Shown one piece after another: positions 36,381-47,567 of a stretch of DNA of 64,000 nt. The position numbers and the translations under genes are program-made. Source of the DNA: Denticeps clupeoides (taxonomy: Eukaryota; Chordata; Actinopteri; Clupeiformes; Denticipitidae); the NCBI RefSeq assembly GCF_900700375.1, contig NC_041712.1, positions 20,457,780 to 20,521,779 of the forward strand, given 5' to 3'. The notes under the pieces are model-generated. The model saw nothing but the letters and a program-made list of their open reading frames with translations. It did not search any database and had not been told where the DNA came from. Within the stretch, counting starts at the first letter, position 1; every line of letters begins with the position of its first letter.

Positions 36381-36796
36381 AGCGGGTGAGGAGGCAAGGG
36401 AGAGAGAGGAAGCGATAGAGCGAGAGAGATGAACACAGGGGCTATTTTTGTAACAGTCACAATTCCCTCTCCCCTCTCCCCATAGCCGCGCGCAGACGGG
36501 CGCAAACACGGGGACCCGTCGCCGCAGAGTTATACGCCGTTTGCATAACAAATCGGCAGAAGTGTACAGACAGAAAGACCGAGAGGAGATGCGTGACTGA
36601 GCTCTGCTAGCCAGCTGCAAATGCAAGCGCAAAACAATCCTGCTCTTCGTGCGGCCCGTGATGTCATTTCCTGTCGGCATGCAATCCTGAGTCAAATAAG
36701 CATCTTATCATCCCCCGTGCTTCTGCACACGGCGGACAACTTTGCATGCGGCAAAGGACGAAAACAACTCTTGCAGACAACGCTGCTTTTCTTTCT

Positions 36797-36822
36797 CACA
36801 CACACACACACACACACACACA
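36797..36822. repeat. CA microsatellite
   Basis: Perfect CA dinucleotide run of about 26 bases. Confidence 0.93.
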
Positions 36823-36829
36823 CTTCCAC

Positions 36830-39800
36830 TTTACCACACTTCAGTTTCGACCTGACAGCAGACCAGCTGAGGGGAAATTCCATGCAGATGTCCTGCAATC
36901 TGTGTCAATCTGTGCCAGGGTTCCGGAGGGGGCATTAATGTTGGAGCGCCCCCCAGAGCCGGTCCCACGAGCTGGGCAGGCACCAGACGGGTAAACTTTA
37001 CCCGAGGTTACCATTAATGCACAAGCTAATGCGCCAGACACATTCAATACTGCTTGTATCGGAGGGCCGATCGGAAGCACTGATCAGGCTGCCAAGTTAC
37101 CACTAAACCTGCTAAATGAGCAAATAGCCAACAGGTTATGGCAAGACTTTCACACAAAATAATGTTTTGATCACTTTGAATAATTTAAATAGCTGTAATT
37201 CTGTAACTCAATACCCATGCCGTACCTTTCACAAATGTAGACACTCCTATTTGGGAGGCAGGGACAGACCTGTGCTTGGGGTCATTGTCATGAGCTGCTA
37301 TAGAGATCTACCAAATAAAAAATAAAAAAACTTTATCTACTTAATCAATTACCTGCCAGGTTCTCCTGTGACAATTGTTGTAATCACTGCTCTTTTATTC
37401 TCTAGACAAACTGAATTACTGACCAAAACCATTTTAAATATACTGTAAATTATAATAATTTAAATCAAATGTATATGCAAATACATATGTGCTGAACAGT
37501 TCATCTATACCTGGAACTAACTATGAGCCTAGTTTCCTCTATAGGCTCGTAAATACTTCCGTTTTATGGTTTACCAAACCTTTAAAAGGAGTGTGTCAGT
37601 TTAATTGGTGAAGTTGTACAGACAATTGCATGTTAAAATGCTAACACAGGTGCCTAATATTGAGGCTTACTTCAAGCACGAATTGTTGCGTTCACCTTAT
37701 TGTGCTTAGACTTGTACTAATCTCAGCTCTTAATACAGAAATACTTCTTTATCTAAAGCAGCACTACACATTTTTGGGGCAGTGGTGGCTTTGCGCTTAA
37801 GGAAGCGGCCCCGTAGTCAGAAGGTTGCCGGTTCGAATCCCAATCTGCCAAGGTGCCACTGAGCAAGGTACCGTTCCCGTTCCCACACAGTCTCGGGCTC
37901 CTGTCGTGGCTGCCCACTGCTCACCAATGGTGAAGGTTAAATACAGAGGACACATTTCGTAGTGTCACCATGTGCTGTGCTGCAGTGTTTCACAATGACA
38001 ATCACTTCTCGGCCCATTTATTTTAAGATGCAAGCATGCCCGCTCCAAAAGAACTCTCACACTGTAGGGAACTAATAGAACAAGCCTGATCCTTTCACTG
38101 AACAAGCTTGTTCAATCTCATCTGGGCCAGGCCACCCGCAGAGCACTCCTCTACTATTGATTTGTATTGCTGATTCATATTTATATATTTTCACCACTGC
38201 ATGACTGAGCACTTATTCCAGCGGGTACGTCAGGCATCAGAACATGCAATGACTAAACAAATCACGAGTATTCGGAACAAAAGGCCAAGAGTGCCGCGGT
38301 AGCCCATATAACAGGTCACAGGTTGCAGTCCCTGCTGGATTTTCAGGCAGGTCTCCGTGCCTAGCCTGTTCCGGCAGGTCACTATAGCTTGATGCACAGG
38401 CTTGAAGCGTGTTAGATATGCGTGGGTGTGCTGCGTCTGCATCAGCCAACTCGATGTAGCTGTAATCATGCTAATAAAACAGGAAATATCAAGCACCGCT
38501 GGTGAGAAAAAAATAAAAAAACATTCTTATAACAAGACCAAAGGTGACATCTCAGGCTTTCTGCAACAACTAAGCATGCTATTTTAGAAGCTGGTATGAA
38601 CTGTGGCTTATGTTACAGCAGAGTTTACGGTCTGGTGTTTTTAAGCCACACGGTGAAATGATCATTCTAAGGCACTGGCACTCGCAAAAATGCTTCCTCT
38701 ACAAATAATAACAATAAATACTCTTGTCTTTATATGGATTGATTTATTGGTCATATTACATATGAACAATAGTACATTTACTAGTAAATAGGCATCTATC
38801 CTTTTAGACTACAATACTTTAAATGTTGATTGGACAGACGATGATCCGTGCATTATGGATACGTTTAAAGACACAGAATCCTTGGGTCTAGAACATTTTT
38901 TACTCAACAAGGAAGTGCTATTCACAGAGCTAATACTCACATGCTACCACCATTACATCAGGAGCTATTCAAAAGTAATCTTACGTTATATAGTTCATAA
39001 CCTGAATTACAAGTTTTACTAGCCTCCGCAACAATACATTTTTAGGCAATTAATTTGTATTTGTAACTAGTAATACACACAAAAAAGGCTATTTCGCTAA
39101 CATAGTAGGTGCATTTAAACAGGTTTTCCACTCCCCAAACACATTAAAATATCTTGAACTCAACATGGACCCCATCGCAAACAAATAAGTGGTCAACCAA
39201 ACAATTTCAAGTGAGAGACAACGCCCACAAAACCCCGTCATTCTATTGGACTAAAAATGACATTGCCCCGCCTCCGCAAGCTCACCATTTGCTTGACGCG
39301 TCGCCTATCAACAAAGAGCTTTTCGATAAATACCCTGCCCAGTTCATGGTAGGTTGAGTCCGCAACCAACAAACAATCTTAAAAGGCCCGATCACGTTAC
39401 ATAAATACAAAAGACTCGCTCATTAACCACCAAGGCAAAACACAACAGTTGTTTAAATCGGTCAACATGAACAAAAGGCTGATAAAATAACACCGAAAAA
39501 CCATAACAAAATCATCCGTTCGTTCCTTCCCGTTTTTTTTTTTTCCTCGAAAAATAAAATCACTATAAACACGTGCGAACAGTCGGCTGCAGAGTTCAGC
39601 GTGCATGCAGTACACCCATGTTTTACTTCCACGCTCGTTCTACCGTGGCAGTACACAGATGGGGGCGTGTACCCTAACAGAGCAGCGAGTGATTCATTTA
39701 GGTTGAGCTACAAAATCATTAATTACGAGACCGTGTGGCTGATCGGTATAATGCCATGTCGAAAGCAACCGTGTGCTCTGTGAAACGAGTGCATGTGTGC

Positions 39801-40450
39801 ACAAATTGGACCCAGCGTCGCCTTCAAGTTGCCAAATGTGCAGCTCTTCTTAACCGTAACAATCAGCCTCAACCGAGAGTCCGAAAATACGATTTCGGTA
39901 GTGCCACAATCTCGGATTCTTGCATAGATGTCTCTTATTGTTAGCGAAACCTCTTCGTAAACAACCCAGCACGTGCTTGGAGACGCCGAAGCTCCGGTCC
40001 ATGAATTTAAAAATGTCATCTGCAGAGCGCTGCTAGTCCTCGGCTATCGATCGCCGCGGTTTAGTAAAAGCTAAAAAACCACGGTATTCGGTCTAATGGC
40101 GAATGGTGTGCAGCTTTTCCAACGCTGTGACTTTTCCATCTACTACGAGCTCCGGCAACTAAACCAGGGCGAATCGAATAACGCGTCTAAACGAGACCTC
40201 GCCGCGAAATGGCGAGTGGTTTGTTAAAAGTGGCACGATTTAACAACACGACTGGTATTTATTGTTTTTGGGGTTTTTTACGGGGAACTAGAGCGGATTC
40301 TTAAAAACTATGGCCTCCGTCCCTCCCCTCTCAGCAAAGGCGGGCTAACAACTTAGCTCGCCAGCTAACCCTAGGTGGTACTGTTTTGTAAGAGCCGCGC
40401 TTTAAACGATTTCGACTGGCCGCGTAGAGGACTGGCGCAATATTGCGCAA
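36830..40450. other. crebrf upstream region or first intron, no other exon seen
   Basis: Apart from one SINE at 37776-38010 I see no recognisable coding sequence. If the exon at 40456 is the main first exon, this is crebrf intron DNA. Confidence 0.45.
37776..38010 (+). mobile_element. SINE family A copy
   Basis: Head GGGGCAGTGGTGGCTTTGCG (A-box region mutated), intact B-box GGTTCGAATCC, body TGCCAAGGTGCCACTGAGC and GTCGTGGCTGCCCACTGCTC, end CAATGACAATCACTTC. Confidence 0.87.
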
Positions 40451-40455
40451 CTCAC

Positions 40456-40700
40456 CTCTCAGCTACTCGCGGTCCTGTCCGGGCAGGGTTTAGCCCCGCG
40501 TTTGGGCGGCTTTCACCGAACTTTGTGTCATTTCTGCGGAGTCCACGCTGCCTTCCTCTCGGGTTTGTTTTGTTTATCTCCTTCCTGACGGGTTCCTGGA
40601 AAGCGCGTGACTGCCCGACCACGTGCTCCGCCTCCGGCCAATCGAACGCGAGCGTGGGGACTGACCCAAAACAAGGCATCTCCATTGATGTTAGTTCTGC
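40456..40700 (-). promoter_or_regulatory. CpG-rich promoter with likely crebrf first exon
   Basis: A CpG-rich patch holds a strong minus-strand donor (TAGCTGAGAG/GTGAGTTGCG, exon end 40456), a CCAAT box (in GGCCAATCG, about 40638) and an E-box CACGTG (near 40620). Downstream on the minus strand the next gene is crebrf, so this is probably its distal promoter and untranslated exon 1. Confidence 0.45.
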
Positions 40701-41255
40701 GTGAGTTCCCGTTCGTTTTAACAAACGAACACCCGCACAATTTATTTCAGTCCTGAACATATCGACCAGGCACTTTCCCCATGGGAAAGTGATATTAGTA
40801 CATTACAATGGTAACATCAATCAAAAATCATAACATGACAAAGTGTATATCATCAACAATTAATTTAATCACATCGGTTTTCATTATGGCACTTTTGGAA
40901 ATGGGTGGGAATGTCTCAGCCTCCGTGCGGGGCAGTGTGCAAGGCCCACAGCAATCCACTGAAGTCTATTCCTGGGAGACAAGCCAACCTTTTCACTAAA
41001 TAGAAGCAGCTATTACTCAGCAGAAAACCAAAAAAAAAACAAAAAAACACTCAGGCTGAATGTTGCTTTCAGCAGACAAATCATTAGCATATGGAACTTC
41101 CCTGTAAACAAACAGTACCGTGTAAAGGTTTAAACATGGCACAACGAGCATAGCACACGACTTAAATAATTCAGATGTGAACCTCAACGGATGCTAAGGT
41201 TGTTGTTGGGAGAGATGTTTGGTCACATCCGTCTTCACTCTGAAGATCCACGTTT

Positions 41256-44200
41256 TCAAGGCCAGTGGTGCTGCAGATACCAAATGGTGTCGTTGCTCAA
41301 GGCTGGTCCGAACAGGGGATTCAACTGCGACAGGATCGCAATCAGCCAGCTACACAGGGGGAAAAAAAAAAAAAACACAATAAGGCCCATATTCTAAAAA
41401 TGCTACATTCCAAGTCTTTTTACACATTATCAGCAATTTTTGTGTTCTCAAAAGCGTTAATTTGTAAAATACAAGTCACATTTGCTCCAACCATAGGATC
41501 ATTAATACATTTTCCTCTGTGTTTACAAAACTTCCTTAATGAGGCTGGCCATAGTAAATTCCCAAGCCACATCTTTATGTTGGTTCATAAAACTGTACTT
41601 GGGTTTAGCCAGCTCAAAGTTCAACAGGAACCACCGATGTAAAAAGGTCTGTGGGTTTCGCATGAACCTCAAGCCGGGCCTTAGGAGAAGTGAGACAAGT
41701 ACGATTGCGCTGCCAAGTAAACTGATTCAGCAAACAAGACAAAGTGAGGCGTTCTACCGTGTTTGTCTCGTCCTTTGCCTGGACCTGTTGGTGCCGTCTG
41801 TGGTGAACAGGACAGGGGAAACCCAGAAAGGTCCTAACCTACTGGTGCAGATTTTCCCCATCCACACTCAGCGTTTCCATTTACAATATTTATCCAGAGT
41901 GACTTATAATCAGTAGTTACAGGGTTAACCTCAGGGATAAGTGTCTTGCTCAGGGACACAATGAAAGTGAAAGTGAAGTGATTGTCATTGCGATACACAA
42001 CAAGGCACACGGTTCACACAACGAAATGGGTCCTCTGCTTTTAAGCATCACCCTTAAGTGAGCAGTGGGCAGCCATGACAGGCAGTGTGTGGGGACTCAG
42101 TGGCACCTTGTCGAATCAGGATTCGAAACCGATCCTGATACGATGCAGGGCTGGTTCCTTAACCGCTAGGCCACCACCGCCCCACAATGGTAGTAAGTGA
42201 ACTCACATTCTGGTTCAGATGTGAGTAATACTCCATTCCTTTCATCTTACGAATTCATATTCTGATTCAGGCATAATGGCAAGTGTGTTATACAAATGTC
42301 TCTTCTAAGGCACCATTAACTTATTGCAGTTAAATACAGACTTGTATAAATTACACAAACTAGGGATGCACCAATCCATCTTTTTTCAGATCCAATACCG
42401 ATACCAATGCCTGGGGTTTGGATATCTGAGGATTCAGAGAACCGATCTGATAATTCTTTAATGAACAAATTTTCTCTTTACTTCTAAGATAATAACAGTT
42501 ACAGAAATATAACATGATGGCGCAGCAAGGATTACATTAGCCCAATGCTAGCTGGCAGCCTAGCAGGTCAGGAAGCAGATGTGCAAATCTAAGTCAACGA
42601 GCCACTGAGGACGATACCGGTTGGATGTGCAAATCCCAAACAGTCAACGAGCCACTGAGGACGATACCGTCCCCTGTCCCCACACTGCTCCCTGGGCGCT
42701 GTTCATGGCTGCCCACTAATCATTGAGGATGAGATAACAAATCACTTGACTTTCGTTCCAACGGCAGCAATTTTGGATGAATTCTGAATAATATGAGATA
42801 AAGAAACAGCGAGAATTATATATGACTGGACATGTAGCACCAAAGCTTGAAAGGCCACGATCCTCTTGTGAGTAACAATGGTTCCACACACTTTCAAAGA
42901 ACCAGCACACAGTCTTGGCAGAAGAGGGCAGTATAATAAATTATCCATTTAGAATGTGTTTTTACAACCTGATTTTCCCCACTGCATCCCAAACCTGATT
43001 TTCCCACTGCATTACTAACACTGCATCCCAAACATGATTTTCCCACTGCATCACTAACACTGCATCCCAAACATGATTTTCCCACTCCATCACTAACACT
43101 GCATCCCAAACCTATTTTCCCACTGCATTACTAACACTGCATTCCAAACCTGATTTTCCCACTCCATCACTAACACTGCGTCCCAAACGTGATTTTCCCA
43201 CTCCATCACTAACACTGCGTCCCAAACCTGATTTTCCCACTGCATTACGAACACTGCGTCCCTAACCTGATTTTCGCACTGCATTACTAACACTGCAACC
43301 CAAACCTGATTTTCCCACTGCATCACGAACACTGCATCCCAAACCTGATTTTCCCACTGCATCACGAACACTGCGTCCCAAACCTGATTTTCCCACTGCA
43401 TCACGAACACTGCGTCCCAAACCTGATTTTCCCACTGCATTACGAACACTGCATCCCAAACCTGATTTTCCCCACTGCATTACGAACACTGCATCCCAAA
43501 CCTGATTTTCCCCACTGCATTACGAACACTGCATCCCAAACCTGATTTTCCCCCACTGCATTACGAACACTGCATCCCAAACCTGATTTCCCCACTGCAT
43601 TACGAACACTGCATCCCAAACCTGATTTTCCCACCGCATTACGAACACTGCATCCCAAACCTGATTTTCTCACCGCATTACGAACACTGCATCCCAAACC
43701 TGATTTTCCCCACTGCATTACAAACACTGCATCCCAAACCTGATTTTCCCCACTGCATTACAAACACTGCATCCCAAACCTGATTTCCCCACTGCATTAC
43801 AAACCTGATTTTCCCCACTGCATTACGAACACTGCATCCCAAACCTGATTTTCCCACCGCATTACGAACACTGCATCCCAAACCTGATTTTCCCCACCGC
43901 ATTACGAACACTGCATCCCAAACCTGATTTTCCCCACCGCATTACGAACACTGCATCCCAAACCTGATTTTCCCCACTGCATTACAAACCTGATTTTCCC
44001 CACTGCATTACGAACACTGCATCCCAAACCTGATTTTCCCACCGCATTACGAACACTGCATCCCAAACCTGATTTTCCCCACCGCATTACGAACACTGCA
44101 TCCCAAACCTGATTTTCCCCACTGCATTACAAACCTGATTTTCCCCACTGCATTACGAACACTGCATCCCAAACCTGATTTTCCCCACCGCATTACGAAC

Positions 44201-46374
44201 ACTGCATCCCAAACCTGATTTTCCCCACTGCATTACTAACACTGCATCCCAAACCTGATTTTCCCACTGCATTACGAACACTGCGTCCCTAACCTGATTT
44301 TCGCACTGCATTACTAACACTGCAACCCAAACCTGATTTTCCCACTGCATCACGAACACTGCATCCCAAACCTGATTTTCCCACTGCATCACGAACACTG
44401 CATCCCAAACCTGATTTTCCCACTGCATCACGAACACTGCGTCCCAAACCTGATTTTCCCACTGCATTACGAACACTGCATCCCAAACCTGATTTTCCCC
44501 ACTGCATTACGAACACTGCATCCCAAACCTGATTTTCCCCACTGCATTACGAACACTGCATCCCAAACCTGATTTTCCCCCACTGCATTACGAACACTGC
44601 ATCCCAAACCTGATTTCCCCACTGCATTACGAACACTGCATCCCAAACCTGATTTTCCCACCGCATTACGAACACTGCATCCCAAACCTGATTTTCTCAC
44701 CGCATTACGAACACTGCATCCCAAACCTGATTTTCCCCACTGCATTACAAACACTGCATCCCAAACCTGATTTCCCCACTGCATTACAAACCTGATTTTC
44801 CCCACTGCATTACGAACACTGCATCCCAAACCTGATTTTCCCACCGCATTACGAACACTGCATCCCAAACCTGATTTTCCCCACCGCATTACGAACACTG
44901 CATCCCAAACCTGATTTTCCCCACCGCATTACGAACACTGCATCCCAAACCTGATTTTCCCCACCGCATTACGAACACTGCATCCCAAACCTGATTTTCC
45001 CCACTGCATTACAAACCTGATTTTCCCCACTGCATTACGAACACTGCATCCCAAACCTGATTTTCCCACCGCATTACGAACACTGCATCCCAAACCTGAT
45101 TTTCTCACCGCATTACGAACACTGCATCCCAAACCTGATTTTCCCCACTGCATTACAAACACTGCATCCCAAACCTGATTTCCCCACTGCATTACAAACC
45201 TGATTTTCCCCACTGCATTACGAACACTGCATCCCAAACCTGATTTTCCCACCGCATTACGAACACTGCATCCCAAACCTGATTTTCCCCACTGCATTAC
45301 GAACACTGCATCCCAAACCTGATTTTCCCCACCGCATTACGAACACTGCATCCCAAACCTGATTTTCCCCACTGCATTACAAACCTGATTTTCCCCACTG
45401 CATTACGAACACTGCATCCCAAACCTGATTTTCCCACCGCATTACGAACACTGCATCCCAAACCTGATTTTCCCCACCGCATTACGAACACTGCATCCCA
45501 AACCTGATTTTCCCCACTGCATTACAAACCTGATTTTCCCCACTGCATTACGAACACTGCATCCCAAACCTGATTTTCCCCACCGCATTACGAACACTGC
45601 ATCCCAAACCTGATTTTCCCACTGCATTACGAACACTGCATCCCAAACGCAGACTTAATTACGGAAGTGTGTTTAAAACATATTTATGAAATTAAGTCAA
45701 AACAACGAGTTAGTTAATGACCATAAATTTAAATCGACAAAAAATTTTTTAGAAAATTTTACTTAAAATGCCCCTTTCTTATCAAAAGAAACACGCTATT
45801 ACACATGGAGGAAATGGGTATGGACATATAAACACATGCAAGAACGAGTGAACTGCTGCATTACTCCGTACTTACAACAAGTAGCAGCGACACTTCTTTT
45901 CTTTTCACTTGTATATAAGTACCTTAAATCATCACCCTTTTTTATACATTTCATATTCTGATCACAAAATGTAATCGAGCAAAAGCGTACTTACAACAAG
46001 TAGCAGCACACAGCAGTCAGAACCAGCATGACCACGGTGACCCTGTTGGGAGAAGGTGGCACATCTGAGAGAGGAAAAAAACAAACGTCTGAAGTGCAGA
46101 AAACGAAGTAGAAACACTTCGGTATTTTCGGACCAACTCCTGATCCCCGGTGTATTAATAACTTTGTCGCCGCAGAAGCGTCCGGCGAACGACGACTGAA
46201 GAAAAGTGGCGCAACGACGCGGGTCCCGTGATTAGATTAAAAAAAAAAAAAAAAAAACGAGCCAACTCACCCCCGGTTTGGCCCTTTAGGAACGAACCAG
46301 GGCACAACCCCGCCGACGAACAACCAGAAGAGCGTGAACACCGCCATGGGGATGCCGAACGAGTGCTCCGTCAT
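41256..46374 (-). CDS. atp6v0e1: V-type ATPase V0 subunit e1
   Basis: Three coding exons on the minus strand, 46271-46374, 45995-46042 and 41256-41349, join in frame to 81 residues, exactly the human length. The protein is a small hydrophobic subunit of the membrane V0 sector of the vacuolar proton pump, in endosomes, lysosomes and secretory organelles. It reads [32 protein letters not shown], then a second membrane helix with [29 protein letters not shown], and the C-terminal [12 protein letters not shown] motif, close to the human NETIWYLKYHWP. Two transmembrane helices are visible (about 6-27 and 35-57). The second intron is 4.6 kb and holds SINEs and a minisatellite. It neighbours crebrf as in human. 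Confidence 0.94.
41877..42230 (-). mobile_element. SINE family B interrupted by a SINE family A
   Basis: 41877-41962 is the tail half of a reverse family B SINE (TTATCCAGAGTGACTTATAA ... GTGTCTTGCTCAGGGACAC) and 42185-42230 is its continuation (GGTAGTAAGTGAACTCACAT). Between them lies a complete reverse family A element. The family B copy is therefore the older one. Confidence 0.85.
41963..42184 (-). mobile_element. SINE family A inserted in SINE family B
   Basis: Reverse copy from AAAGTGAAAGTGAAGTGATT to CGCTAGGCCACCACCGCCCC. A 6-base duplication ACAATG is present at both junctions, as expected for target-primed insertion. The B-box is degenerate. Confidence 0.85.
42361..42460. mobile_element. 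Possible DNA transposon end fragment
   Basis: TAGGGATGCACCAATCC followed by alternating GATACC/CCGATA-type sequence resembles termini of fish hAT-like repeats I have seen. No second end or target duplication was found, so the call is weak. Confidence 0.25.
42583..42730 (+). repeat. Tandem duplication joined to a SINE family A 3' fragment
   Basis: A 50-base segment containing GATGTGCAAATC and CAACGAGCCACTGAGGACGA occurs twice in direct order (starting near 42578 and 42628). The second copy runs on into SINE-like sequence CCACACTGCTCCCTGGGCGC and CATGGCTGCCCACT. It appears to be a truncated SINE whose 5' part was duplicated. Confidence 0.6.
42967..45648. repeat. Minisatellite of about 39-bp units in atp6v0e1 intron 2
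   Basis: About 69 tandem units fill 2.68 kb. The unit is ACCTGATTTTCCCCACTGCA followed by TTACGAACACTGCATCCCAA, mostly 38-41 bases. Units at the left edge are more diverged (CATCACTAAC forms) and the interior is homogenised. Shortened units of about 26 bases lacking GAACACTGCATCCC recur at 43795, 43980, 44125, 44782, 45007, 45190, 45375 and 45520. Rare variants repeat at fixed distances, showing larger duplications. The long open frames on the minus strand (period 13 codons, containing [13 protein letters not shown]) are a by-product of the 39-base period; the array is intronic. Confidence 0.97.
45867..45888 (-). other. Duplicate of the atp6v0e1 exon 2 end and splice donor
   Basis: A 22-base match to 45986-46007 (true exon 2 end plus donor) lies 119 bases further into the intron. 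In sense it reads GCTGCTACTTGTT/GTAAGTAC, so it is a potential cryptic donor. The similarity extends a few bases more with one inserted base. Confidence 0.8.
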
Positions 46375-46560
46375 GGTGCTCCGGCGCGGAAAAGAGAAGT
46401 ATTTTATCCCCCGGAGTTCTGCTCGCGGTTCGCGGCGGTGCGCGGCGGTGCGCGGAAGGGGCGCGGACGGGAAGTCATGCGGCGCGACGTCACGGGGCCA
46501 GACGGCGGGACGCGGCGGAGTCGCGCTTTCCCGCTTAATACGGGCGCAAAAAGACTTTTT
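46375..46560 (-). promoter_or_regulatory. atp6v0e1 promoter CpG region
   Basis: CpG-dense DNA just upstream of the start codon with a CRE-like GACGTCAC (near 46487) and GC-rich direct repeats (GCGGTGCGCGGCGGTGCGCG region, 46434-46455). No TATA box is evident. Confidence 0.5.
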
Positions 46561-46787
46561 AATACTTTACTTCTCCGTAGAACAAAACAAATATTCACAA
46601 CTGTAAGTCCCGGAACGTCCAGACGAGGGAGCTGCTTCACCATTTAAAAAAAAATTCTTAACGCGACCCCCCCATGTTCATAATCTAAATGATATTTCTG
46701 TATAATTTCTGTTGTGCATGTGAACAAAACAACGTAAATGCTATACAAAAAACATCTGTCTTTAATGCAAGACAGTGTGCAGAAAAT

Positions 46788-46964
46788 CTGGTAACACACT
46801 CGCCTACGAACCAGAAGACCCAGGTTCAAATCCCACTTACTACCATTGTGTCCCTGAGCAAGACACTTAACCCTGAGTGTCTCCAGGGGGGGACTGTCCC
46901 TGTAGCTACTGATTGTAAGTCGCTCTGGATAAGGGCGTCTGGTAAATGCTGTAAATGTAAATAT
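46788..46964 (+). mobile_element. SINE family B, 5'-truncated
   Basis: Begins at GGTAACACACTCGCCTACGA, so the first 20 bases of the head are missing. The remainder is well preserved to CTCTGGATAAGGGCGTCTGG and TGTAAATG repeats. Confidence 0.88.
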
Positions 46965-47560
46965 CTGATGGTGGCAGGGAAGACGACACAAAATGGTTGT
47001 CTATTGGAGGCAGACTCCATTTATTAAATTATATTTCGACAAAACAAAAAAAAAAATCAAATAAATACATTGAGGAATAAATTATAAACAATAAGTCCTG
47101 ACTCCCTCCTTCACCAATCAAAAATCAGACTTTATATGCCTGGACCAAATCTTTTCCCTGACAATCAATTATCTTAACATAAAACAGTTCATGATAGTCA
47201 AATTGCCCGCTCATCACTTAATAAATTACTATGCCCTTTTAAAACATTTTTTGCAAAAAAATAGTGACATTGATTTACAACTAATTTTGCACCATTACCA
47301 TTCCCCCTCTTGCCCAACCCCATTTGGTTACCCCATATGGCTGTTCGAAGTACTGGTATTAGACGCTAGCTCTGCTGCAGTGTCTTTTGATGTAAACAGA
47401 ACGGTTTTTACGATCGTCCACCAGTTTCAGTTTACAAATTGTGTTTCACTGTAGACATTTAATGAAAGGACTTTATGTCATGGTACGTATGAACAGCAAA
47501 GTGGTTGTAATATCATTAAACACTGCTTTCTTTTCTCTGATCAAAAAATTTAATAGAGCA
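46965..47560. other. Short intergenic stretch, nothing recognised
   Basis: AT-rich DNA between atp6v0e1 and the transporter gene, with candidate minus-strand polyadenylation signals but no supported exon. Confidence 0.5.
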
Positions 47561-47567
47561 AAAGCAA

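Noticed and set aside
42894-45636. Many long overlapping open frames on the minus strand with repeating [13 protein letters not shown]-type peptides
   Set aside because: They are a by-product of a 39-base tandem repeat (13 codons) lying in an intron of atp6v0e1. There is no signal, conserved domain or splice context for a protein.
42967-45648. CRISPR-like array
   Set aside because: Regularly spaced repeats, but there are no unique spacers, the units are contiguous, and the context is vertebrate.
46375-46560. CLEAR element (GTCACGTGAC) expected in V-ATPase subunit promoters
   Set aside because: No such motif is visible in the atp6v0e1 promoter region; only a CRE-like GACGTCAC is present.
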